Assembly (NCBI GenBank): GCA_031267115.1
Contig: JAIRZS010000161.1
Span: 1 to 17,277, forward strand
Length of the DNA: 17,277 bases
Direction: 5' to 3'
From: Treponema sp.
GTDB lineage: Bacteria > Spirochaetota > Spirochaetia > Treponematales > Breznakiellaceae
Positions 1-5,627 of the stretch are shown here, piece by piece (position 1 is the first letter of the stretch; each line of letters opens with the position of its first letter). The position numbers were made by a program, and so were the translations under genes. The notes under the pieces were generated by a model. The model was not told where the DNA came from. It did no database searches and was given only the letters and a program-made list of their open reading frames with translations.

Positions 1-732
1 CCGTTTTCCGTTGTAAAGGAATATGGGGATAATGGCGGAAAATATAAGCCAATGGAAGTCCCCGGGGGTATCTTTCGAGGAGTACCAGGTAAGGGCGCTT
101 ATGATCAGTACCAGGGCGGCCTGTGCGGGCCGGTACTTCCGAAGCAGGTAAAACGCGGCGCCCATAAAGACCAGCACAAACCCGCCCTCTACGGACAGGG
201 GGTTGGGAATGAAGCAAATTATCAGGGCGGCGGTATAGTTACCGCTCCGCATGGTCAGGAATACGGCAAGGCTTATGGCGAGGGGGAGGAGCAGGCCCCC
301 TATGGCGGAGATTATTCTGACCGGGCGTTTATCCCTGGCCCCTTCGCGGATAAGGTCAATCATCCACATATAATAGACGGCCATAAACAGGGTGCCGAAG
401 ATATTGTTGATCAGGGTTATATGTTCCATAAACATGACGGCGGACAATATCTGGTTCATGACGGACATGAAGATGAAGCCTCCCAGGAACTGCAGCATAT
501 ACCGTTTCTTGCTGCGGGTGTAAAAAAAACCCTCGGCGCAGAGAAACAGGAACATCGTTGCCACCGGCCGGCCGAACCAGCTCATCCAGCCCGGCGCCCC
601 CCGGTCGATGAACATCTGGTGCACATGATCTATGACCATCAGGACAATGCCGATAATCTTGATGCCGGTTCCCGAAAGAAACTGCCATGTACGCGGGTTC
701 ATATCCGGGTACGTTGTTTTTGTGCTTTCCAT
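1..732 (-). CDS. TraX-family integral membrane protein (C-terminus beyond window)
   Basis: The minus strand is open from the ATG at 732 to the window edge (244 codons, no stop). The translation is a polytopic membrane protein. After a short polar start (MESTKTTYPDMNPRTWQFLSG) comes a hydrophobic segment ending in IDHVHQMF, then several more hydrophobic helices separated by short basic loops such as REGARDKRPVR. This fits the TraX family, known from F-pilin N-acetylation but also widespread as chromosomal membrane proteins of unknown substrate. No conjugation genes are nearby, so a pilin role is not supported. A second in-frame ATG lies at 702. Neither start has a clear ribosome-binding site; 732 was chosen because it keeps the longer polar leader. 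It is the last visible gene of the lysC-dapB direction, 162 nt after dapB. Confidence 0.8.
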   Translation of the reverse strand, partial: MESTKTTYPDMNPRTWQFLSGTGIKIIGIVLMVIDHVHQMFIDRGAPGWMSWFGRPVATMFLFLCAEGFFYTRSKKRYMLQFLGGFIFMSVMNQILSAVMFMEHITLINNIFGTLFMAVYYMWMIDLIREGARDKRPVRIISAIGGLLLPLAISLAVFLTMRSGNYTAALIICFIPNPLSVEGGFVLVFMGAAFYLLRKYRPAQAALVLIISALTWYSSKDTPGDFHWLIFSAIIPIFLYNGKR

Positions 733-769
733 ATTTTAAGTATTGTGAATTGAAGGTCCTGTTCGCAAC

Positions 770-824
770 TGTCCTGATTGTGGGTGTTGCCTGCGGGTGT
801 TCTATCCGCGAGTGTCCTGATTGC
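770..824. repeat. Degenerate ~15-bp tandem repeat between TraX gene and dapB
   Basis: The 11-mer TGTCCTGATTG occurs at 770-780 and again at 813-823. Between them lie related units starting GGGTGTT at 782 and 795, giving a spacing of about 13-15 bp. The array is imperfect and lies outside any convincing gene. It is the clearest structure in the 162-nt gap after dapB, together with a 5-bp GC hairpin at 830-844. Confidence 0.45.
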
Positions 825-894
825 AAGAAGCGCCGCAGTGGCGCCCGGTCCCGCCGGCTGCCAGTGTCTCCGCCGGTTTCCCGCCGGCCCGCCT

Positions 895-1701
895 CTAACG
901 CAAAATCTCCCCCAGCACGTCTTCCATGGTGAATACCCCGGCGCGCGCCTTTCCCGCGTCCTGTCCTGGCCCTGGGCAGGACGCGAGCCATTCGGCGGCG
1001 CGCAAAGCCCCCGCGGCGAACCCCTCCCTGCCGCGGGCCGTGTGGGTAATCTCGACAGTATCGGCCGGCGAATCAAAGAAGATGGAATGTACGCCGGGTA
1101 CGGAACCGGTACGCAGGCTGGGAAAGTGGATGGTATCCGCAGGCGGCGGGCCGTCCAGGGTGTCCCAGGCAGCCTGCTTTTTCCGGGTCATGGCGGCCAG
1201 TACCTTTTCCACCAGGGTTTTGGCCGTACCGGAGGGGCTGTCGGCTTTTTTGTTGTGGTGCGCTTCCATCCCCCCCACATCGTATTCAGGAAATGGATCA
1301 AAGGCTTTCGCGGCGCAGGAAGCGATTCGGTAGAATATGTTGACACCCAGGGAAAAATTCGAGGCCCACAGCAGCGCCGAACCCGCGGCCCTTATTTCGG
1401 CGCTTATTTCGTCGAGCAGGGCGTACCAGCCGGTGGTGCCGCAGACAACGGGGATCTTCCTTCCCGCCAAATTCCTGATATTGTCCGGGGCGCTCTCCGG
1501 GCGGGTAAATTCGATGGCTATATCCGCCGTCTCAAGCGCGTCCGCGCCCGCAATGGTTTTGTAGACAGGCGCCCCGGAAGCGGCAACGCCGCTGTCCGGC
1601 ATATACGGCTCTACCACCGCGATCACCCGGTGGCCCCGCTCCAGGGCCCCGTTTTCGAGCATCTTCCCCATTTTTCCGTATCCAACCAGCGCGATATTCA
1701 T
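895..1701 (-). CDS. dapB: 4-hydroxy-tetrahydrodipicolinate reductase
   Basis: This cytosolic enzyme reduces the DapA product with NAD(P)H in lysine/diaminopimelate synthesis. The 268-aa protein starts with a Rossmann nucleotide loop (VGYGKMGKM, residues 6-14). It carries the family signature HHNKKADSPSGTA at 148-160, with catalytic H148/H149 and K152, and the later SLRTGSVPGVHSIFF block. The C-terminal MEDVLG is typical. A GGGAGG site lies just before the ATG at 1701 and overlaps the lysC stop; only 11 nt separate the two genes, so they are almost certainly co-transcribed and perhaps translationally coupled. Odd feature: about ten residues (SCPGPGQDAG, 241-250) appear inserted before the conserved C-terminal block, and they are encoded by a DNA palindrome (955-985). 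Confidence 0.97.
   Translation of the reverse strand: MNIALVGYGKMGKMLENGALERGHRVIAVVEPYMPDSGVAASGAPVYKTIAGADALETADIAIEFTRPESAPDNIRNLAGRKIPVVCGTTGWYALLDEISAEIRAAGSALLWASNFSLGVNIFYRIASCAAKAFDPFPEYDVGGMEAHHNKKADSPSGTAKTLVEKVLAAMTRKKQAAWDTLDGPPPADTIHFPSLRTGSVPGVHSIFFDSPADTVEITHTARGREGFAAGALRAAEWLASCPGPGQDAGKARAGVFTMEDVLGEILR
955..985. repeat. Inverted repeat inside dapB, apparent in-frame insertion
   Basis: CGCGTCCTG (955-963) and CAGGACGCG (977-985) are perfect 9-bp inverted arms around a 13-nt loop. The segment encodes the extra Pro/Gly-rich stretch near residues 239-249 of DapB, where family members usually run directly from the W-L-A helix into the G-V-F-x-M-E-D-V-L block. The arms are seen; the insertion is inferred from remembered family structure. 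Confidence 0.6.
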
Positions 1702-1712
1702 GCCCGTCCTCC

Positions 1713-3068
1713 CTATTTCCCATCTTTGTCATCTTTGCCAAAATAATTTCTGTGCAGCCCCTGTACCACGCCGGCCGCCTGGGTGTCATCGACAATAAAG
1801 CTGATATTCACCTTGCTCGCGCCCTGGGACACCATCTGTACCTGAACGTCCAGATCCGCGCAGACCCCGAATGCCCGCTGCAAAATCTCCGACGAGCGGC
1901 TCACATCCCCGATAATGGTAACAATAGCCTTGCCGGTTTTGATTTCGACCCGCGCGATGCGGGCCAGATCTTCCTTCAGGGCCTCAAGATCGTTCGCCGT
2001 ATCCAGGGTAAGGGAAATCGAAACCTCGCTGGTCGCCACTACGTCTACCGAAACCCCGTGCCGGGCAAAAACAGAGAAAACCCCGTTCAAAAAACCCGCC
2101 TGGCCTACCATGCGCGTGGAAACTATGTCTATCAGGGTGATATTTCCCCGGGAGGTAAGGGCGCGTACCGGAAAGGCGGGCTTCTCGGGCCGCGACGCCA
2201 CAATACGGGTCCCCGGCGCCCCGGGGTTGTAGGAATTCTTTACCAGCACCGGGATATTCGTTTTCAGGCACGGCTGCATCGCCCGGGGATGGAGTACCTG
2301 CGCGCCGAAATAGGCAAGTTCCGCCGCTTCCTCGTAGGTCACCAGCTCCACCGGGCGGGCATCCCCCACCAGGCGCGGGTCCGCCGTCAGGATGCCGTCC
2401 ACATCCTTCCACACCTGGGCTTCTTCGGCCCCCATAGCGGCGGCGATAATCGTAGCCGAACGGTCGGAGCCGCCGCGGCCCAGCGTCGTAATATTGCCCT
2501 TCGCGTCTTTCGCGATAAAGCCGGTCACCACAGGCAGAATCCCCCCTTCCAGAAGGGGGTTAAGCAGCCGGGGGACCATGTTCCAGCTTTCCCTGTCGAG
2601 TTCCGCGGCGGTGTAATTCGAGTCGGAGACAAAGCCGATTTCCCAGGCGTCCATAGCCCTGGCGTTCATGTTCATCAACCGGAAACAGGAGGCGGCGATT
2701 CTTACCGAAAGCCGTTCCCCAAAGGAAACCAGGTAGTCCTTGGTACGGCCGGTAAGTTCCCTGATCAGGGAAATCCCCGCCAGGAGGCTTTTCAATTCCT
2801 CAAGCAAGGGGCGGATTTCCGCCTCGGTTTTTTCGCCAAGGTTAAGATCGGCAATAGCCTTATAGTGGAGGTCCTCTATCTTTTCAATCGAAACCGATTT
2901 TTCCGCGAGGGCCGCATTAGCCGCTTCCAAAAGAAGGTCGGTAGTATCGCCCATAGCGGACAGCACCACCACCGGTTTCCGGGAAAGCCGCGACGCCACA
3001 ATCTCCCCTACATGGCGGATACGCCCGGCATCCGCCACGGAGCTTCCCCCGAATTTCATCACAATCAT
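1713..3068 (-). CDS. lysC: Aspartate kinase (monofunctional, ACT-regulated)
   Basis: It phosphorylates aspartate, the first committed step toward lysine, threonine and methionine. The 451-aa length matches LysC-type enzymes (about 450 aa). The kinase domain opens with KFGGSS (5-10). GRGGSDRSAT (197-206) and the VWKDVDGILTADPR block (219-232) are the usual nucleotide and aspartate site elements. From about residue 308 two ACT domains follow (NITLIDI, then VEIKTGKAIVTIIGD), pointing to end-product feedback control, probably by lysine. The ATG at 3068 has a GGAG six nt upstream; a second ATG three codons later is less well placed. dapB follows after 11 nt. No lysine-riboswitch consensus was recognised upstream; structured repeat copy A ends about 110 nt before the start. 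Confidence 0.97.
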   Translation of the reverse strand: MIVMKFGGSSVADAGRIRHVGEIVASRLSRKPVVVLSAMGDTTDLLLEAANAALAEKSVSIEKIEDLHYKAIADLNLGEKTEAEIRPLLEELKSLLAGISLIRELTGRTKDYLVSFGERLSVRIAASCFRLMNMNARAMDAWEIGFVSDSNYTAAELDRESWNMVPRLLNPLLEGGILPVVTGFIAKDAKGNITTLGRGGSDRSATIIAAAMGAEEAQVWKDVDGILTADPRLVGDARPVELVTYEEAAELAYFGAQVLHPRAMQPCLKTNIPVLVKNSYNPGAPGTRIVASRPEKPAFPVRALTSRGNITLIDIVSTRMVGQAGFLNGVFSVFARHGVSVDVVATSEVSISLTLDTANDLEALKEDLARIARVEIKTGKAIVTIIGDVSRSSEILQRAFGVCADLDVQVQMVSQGASKVNISFIVDDTQAAGVVQGLHRNYFGKDDKDGK

Positions 3069-3177
3069 CGTTTTCTCCGCCCGGCTTTAACCCGGTAAAC
3101 TCGAATCCCACACTAGCAAAATACGGACGAAAACGCAAGATAACGGCAAATCCCGCCGGTAATTTGATTTTTATTTC
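3069..3177 (-). other. lysC upstream region
   Basis: This 109-nt stretch between repeat copy A and lysC should hold the lysC leader. It has the GGAG ribosome-binding site next to the start and a short CCGG/CCGG hairpin. Only a weak promoter candidate was seen, TTGCGT and TAGTGT 17 nt apart on the minus strand, which is too poor to call. Confidence 0.35.
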
Positions 3178-3316
3178 GGAATTTGGGCGCATCCCCGCCT
3201 CCGGCGGGGACCGGGCTATACGCTCCAACAAAAACGCGCGCGCGTTTTTGTTCCGCTTCTATCCCTTGCGCTTGCGTAGCGCGGAACTATCCCCTGCGCG
3301 GCCCTCCGGGCCGCGC
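3178..3316 (-). repeat. Dispersed structured repeat, copy A
   Basis: Read on the minus strand, the order is as follows. First is a GC hairpin (9-bp stem, GGA loop; 3296-3316). Then come a GGGATAG-containing linker, a small hairpin around 3267-3281, and the linker gcgcaagggatagaagcgg (3253-3271). A perfect 26-nt palindrome follows (3227-3252; arms AACAAAAACGCGC/GCGCGTTTTTGTT), then the linker GGAGCGTATAGCCCGG. The last hairpin is 8 bp with a GGA loop (3192-3210), followed by GGATGCGCCCAAATTCC. The linkers match copy B at 15865-16023 almost exactly while the stems differ. It lies between two minus-strand genes and points toward lysC. The A-run/T-run flanks of the palindrome could also terminate transcription in either direction. 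Confidence 0.85.
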
Positions 3317-3421
3317 CCGTATGGCATTAACTTGATAATATGAGAGGTTTGTTTGCCGGGATGTTGTGTTTTGGCCCTGTAATTCCGTATGCTTTGCGGA
3401 ATTTCGGGCGGCCTTGCAGGT
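3317..3421. other. Spacer with one hairpin after the 3422-3709 gene
   Basis: Together with 3069-3316 this fills the 353-nt gap. It holds one inverted repeat, AATTCCGTA/TGCGGAATT at 3381-3403 (9 pairs including one G-T, loop TGCTT). No T-run follows on the minus strand, so it is not a convincing intrinsic terminator for the adjacent gene. No coding region is supported. Confidence 0.4.
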
Positions 3422-3709
3422 TTACGCTCCTTTCTGATCCATGCAGGCGGGCAGTTCTCCTTCTTCGTCTTTCAATGTGGCCCATTCCCCGTTGCCCTTC
3501 AGGTATTCCCCGGCCACGTATAAATGGATCCGCGCTGAATTCATCTGCTCAATAAGGTCCAAATGTTCCTGATAATGGGCCGGGATATTTCGGGATCTTC
3601 GCATAGTTTCCAGGTCTTTCCGGACCTCGTTAAGCCGGTTAATCAGCCTCATTCTAAGGAATGTGATATCTTCAATAACATCATCCAGGAAATTTTCCGC
3701 ATAATTCAT
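3422..3709 (-). CDS. Small helical protein of unknown function
   Basis: Not recognised. It is a 95-aa soluble protein with no signal peptide or membrane segment. Residues 1-60 look mostly alpha-helical and strongly charged (LDDVIEDITFLRMRLINRL, then NEVRKDLETMRRSR); the tail is acidic (KDEEGELPACMDQ). The start at 3709 is supported by AAGGAAGG five nt upstream. It stands alone: repeat copy A separates it from lysC, and a 536-nt hairpin-rich gap separates it from the divergent operon. A good ribosome-binding site and a plausible composition support a real gene. Confidence 0.7.
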   Translation of the reverse strand: MNYAENFLDDVIEDITFLRMRLINRLNEVRKDLETMRRSRNIPAHYQEHLDLIEQMNSARIHLYVAGEYLKGNGEWATLKDEEGELPACMDQKGA

Positions 3710-3916
3710 GATTGCCTTCCTTAATAAATTGGCGCGGATCGTTTCGCGGACAGTCCCGCTGCCGCGCGAAAACCGCTTATCAGTCTACATCTGTCAATAA
3801 TTGCCAAACGGGGACAGCTCAAAAAAAAATGACAGTTTTTTCGCCCCCCCCGGCTGAATAATTAATAGTTTATCCCGTTTTTAAGAAATATCCATATTAA
3901 AGTCCGAAATGGTACA

Positions 3917-3940
3917 TAAAAACAGGGCGGAAATGCGCCC
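3917..3940 (-). terminator. Possible intrinsic terminator read leftward
   Basis: On the minus strand GGGCG and CGCCC pair around a six-nt loop, followed by TGTTTTTAT. The stem is only 5 bp. If real, it would end a leftward transcript coming from the hairpin cluster at 3981-4175. Confidence 0.3.
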
Positions 3941-3980
3941 AAATTACAGAACTATGCTGTTCGTGAAGTTCATGTGGTTT

Positions 3981-3995
3981 CGGGCCAAAGGCCCG
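3981..3995. repeat. Hairpin CGGGCC-aaa-GGCCCG
   Basis: A perfect 6-bp GC stem with an AAA loop. It is the first member of the hairpin cluster in the divergent gap. Confidence 0.6.
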
Positions 3996-4037
3996 GTGGT
4001 TAAATTTCTTCAAATCCTCTGGGGCAAGAATATCCTG

Positions 4038-4110
4038 GGAGTTTGTTGCGCTTCGCGCATAAAACCGTATAAAAATTCACGAAAGTGAATTTTTATACCT
4101 TACAAACTCC
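4038..4110. repeat. Three-way-junction-like inverted repeat structure
   Basis: GGAGTTTGT (4038-4046) pairs with ACAAACTCC (4102-4110) as a perfect 9-bp outer stem. It encloses two hairpins: TGCGC-ttc-GCGCA (4047-4059), directly stacked on the outer stem, and GTATAAAAATTCAC/GTGAATTTTTATAC (4067-4098), a perfect 14-bp stem closed by a GAAA tetraloop. The nested pairing suggests selection for an RNA or single-stranded DNA fold. Confidence 0.7.
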
Positions 4111-4113
4111 GAT

Positions 4114-4128
4114 CGAACCAAAGGTTCG
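4114..4128. repeat. Hairpin CGAACC-aaa-GGTTCG
   Basis: A perfect 6-bp stem with an AAA loop, four nt after the three-way junction. It has the same layout as the hairpin at 3981-3995 with a different stem sequence. Confidence 0.6.
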
Positions 4129-4145
4129 CGCACGCCGGATAATCG

Positions 4146-4175
4146 GGATTTTTTGCATGAATATGCAAAAAATCC
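4146..4175. repeat. Hairpin with 13-bp stem and GAAT loop
   Basis: GGATTTTTTGCAT (4146-4158) and ATGCAAAAAATCC (4163-4175) are perfectly complementary. It is the last hairpin before the promoter at 4207. The AT-rich stem makes it an unlikely standard terminator. Confidence 0.65.
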
Positions 4176-4206
4176 ACAAGTACAACAGGCTGCTAGAAAC
4201 CCGGCC

Positions 4207-4236
4207 TTGACAGCGGCAACCGTGTGTTCATAAAAT
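4207..4236 (+). promoter_or_regulatory. Sigma70-type promoter for the FliK-like/luxS operon
   Basis: A perfect -35 box TTGACA (4207-4212), an 18-nt spacer and the -10 box TAAAAT (4231-4236, one mismatch). The predicted transcription start near 4243 falls only about three nt before the GTG at 4246, which implies a leaderless message or a later start codon. Confidence 0.6.
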
Positions 4237-4245
4237 TACCCAATT

Positions 4246-5346
4246 GTGAAACTTGACGGTCCCGGTTTGCCGGGATTCCACGATCCGGCTGCCCTGGTAA
4301 AGCAAGACCCCGGGCTTTCCGCCAGGGAAGCGCCAGCGGCAGGGGAATCCGGGCCCGCGGCTGCGGGACCGATGCAGCCTGCCGCGGCCCGGGAAAAACC
4401 GCCCGCCTTGAGCCTTGAACAGCTTGCCCGCTCCCTCGATCTGCCGAAGGACGATCTTTCTTCGGCGCTTATCGGTTTTGCCCGTATTTTCGCCCTGCCC
4501 CTGAAACCGGCGCTTTTTGCCCGCCTGAGGAGGGAAGCGCTGGCGCTCAAAGCCCGGCAGACCGGCGGTTCTGCGGAAACCCCGGCGCTGGCGGCGGCTG
4601 CGGCGGCGGGAAAGGGGGTGGCGCTCGGCAAAGAAGCCCTGGAACAGTACGCGCGGGCCATAGACCCGGAATACGCGGCGGAGGATTCGCGTAATGACGG
4701 GGAAGGGCGGCCCGCCGGGGAAGAAGGCGCCCCGTTTGGGGAAGGGGCCGGGGACGCCCCGGAAGAGCGGCGGGATCGGCCCGGCGGGGAAGATTCGGCG
4801 CGTGTAATCCGGGAAATTCTTGAAAAAGCGCTGGAACGGGTCCGGGAGGGCGGCGGGACGGAGGAATCCGGGAATGAATCGCCGGTTTCTTTCCTTAACC
4901 GGCTGCCTGGCCGGGACGGTAATTTTTGGATGGTATATCCTTTTAAAATAAATTACAAAGAGCTTGCAATTCGCCTTTCTGTTTGGATATTATTATTGAG
5001 TGGGCTTTGTTCCAAAGAGGGCTTTTCCGGGCAATCTGCCGGAAATCCCGTTGGGGGAATCACCATCAATGCCGCGGGAGGAGAGCGGCACTGGATTTTC
5101 AGCATAAAGAATCCGGGCAGATCCGGGGCCAGGACGCGGGTCTTGGTATTGCCCCCCTATGGGGAGGCGGCGCGGAAAAGAGCGGAAGAAGAGATACAGG
5201 AAGTTCTGGGAGGCTTTGGGGGGGATGTAACCATGGAAAGCGGCAAAGCGGCCCTGGTTTCGGGAGTGCGGGAGGAGGGCGCTTTTTCTTTCTGGCCGTT
5301 GTTTTTTACGGATGCCGGCTTTTCCCCGGTAGAAGAGGAGGCCTAG
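4246..5346 (+). CDS. FliK-like (YlqG-type) protein
   Basis: A 366-aa protein. Residues 1-220 are Ala/Pro/Gly-rich and low in complexity, with one more ordered helical stretch (LSLEQLARSLDLPKDDLSSA, about 56-75). A folded C-terminal part starts near LPGRDGNFWMVYPFKI and resembles the C-terminal domain of FliK hook-length proteins and of YlqG-like proteins. FliK-type proteins work with FlhB in switching flagellar export substrate, and the next gene is an FlhB C-domain homologue, which supports the call. The start is uncertain. GTG at 4246 has no ribosome-binding site and lies about three nt after the predicted transcription start; the next in-frame ATG is at 4372. Whether it acts in the flagellum is inferred. 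Confidence 0.65.
   Translation: MKLDGPGLPGFHDPAALVKQDPGLSAREAPAAGESGPAAAGPMQPAAAREKPPALSLEQLARSLDLPKDDLSSALIGFARIFALPLKPALFARLRREALALKARQTGGSAETPALAAAAAAGKGVALGKEALEQYARAIDPEYAAEDSRNDGEGRPAGEEGAPFGEGAGDAPEERRDRPGGEDSARVIREILEKALERVREGGGTEESGNESPVSFLNRLPGRDGNFWMVYPFKINYKELAIRLSVWILLLSGLCSKEGFSGQSAGNPVGGITINAAGGERHWIFSIKNPGRSGARTRVLVLPPYGEAARKRAEEEIQEVLGGFGGDVTMESGKAALVSGVREEGAFSFWPLFFTDAGFSPVEEEA
5336..5341 (+). promoter_or_regulatory. Ribosome-binding site deciding the FlhB-like start
   Basis: AGGAGG lies inside the last codons of the FliK-like gene, eight nt before an in-frame CTG (5350-5352). No ATG, GTG or TTG lies at a suitable distance in that frame, so this site points to the CTG. Confidence 0.6.
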
Positions 5347-5349
5347 AAA

Positions 5350-5619
5350 CTGCCGGATTTCAGGCCGCGAAGGCGCGGGAAGCTTGCTTCCGCCGTATTG
5401 TATGATTCCGGGGAGGGGATTCCCAAAGTTGTGGCTTCCGGTCGGGGCCGGGAAGCGGAGCGTATTATCAGGACAGCCCGGAAAGCCGGAGTGGTGGTGA
5501 TAGAAGACCCTGCCCTGGCTTTCTTGCTGGACGCCGGGGTGAAACCAGGGGAATTTATCCCGCCCCAATGCTGGGAAGCGGTTGCCCGGATTTTGGCTTT
5601 TATCCTAAAAAAGGAGTAA
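5350..5619 (+). CDS. FlhB C-terminal-domain-like protein (YlqH type), probable CTG start
   Basis: The product of about 89 aa matches the cytoplasmic domain of FlhB/YscU: KLASAVLYDSGEGIPKVVASG, then the helix GREAERIIRTARKAGV, VVIEDPALAFLLDAGVKPGE, IPPQCWEAVARILAFILK. It lacks the NPTH autocleavage motif and all membrane segments, as stand-alone YlqH/FhlB proteins do; these are thought to mimic or assist FlhB in export switching. The frame is the same as the FliK-like gene and is separated from it by a single TAG. The only later start, TTG at 5398, would cut off the first strand (KLASAV) and sits just after a GGAAGC/GCTTCC hairpin (5378-5391). The CTG at 5350 with AGGAGG eight nt upstream gives the expected family length. 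Confidence 0.75.
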   Translation: MPDFRPRRRGKLASAVLYDSGEGIPKVVASGRGREAERIIRTARKAGVVVIEDPALAFLLDAGVKPGEFIPPQCWEAVARILAFILKKE

Positions 5620-5627
5620 CTATTCAG

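Larger units (their letters stand above)
3710..4245. other. Hairpin-rich divergent intergenic region
   Basis: This gap separates the minus-strand 95-aa gene from the plus-strand operon, and no coding region is supported in it. It holds at least six perfect short-loop hairpins (listed separately where strong), inverted CTGTCA/TGACAG arms at 3791-3796 and 3830-3835 around a nine-A run, the 13-mer ATGCGCCCAAATT (3933-3945) shared with the ends of the dispersed repeat, and a promoter at the right end. The base composition is more AT-rich than the neighbouring genes. It may be an array of palindromic repeats or a structured RNA. Confidence 0.6.

Noticed and set aside
3069..3180. Lysine riboswitch upstream of lysC
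   Set aside because: The expected conserved lysine-riboswitch core sequences were not recognised and the leader is only about 110 nt outside the repeat.
3227..3252. Perfect palindrome as a plain intrinsic terminator only
   Set aside because: The flanking linkers are conserved with copy B, so termination alone does not explain the element, though it may contribute.
3792..3797. TTGACA on the minus strand as a -35 box for the 95-aa gene
   Set aside because: No acceptable -10 box 16-18 nt downstream.
3791..3835. CTGTCA/TGACAG inverted arms with GGGGACAG, considered as an insertion-sequence end
   Set aside because: Only six-base arms, no transposase remnant and no target duplication seen.
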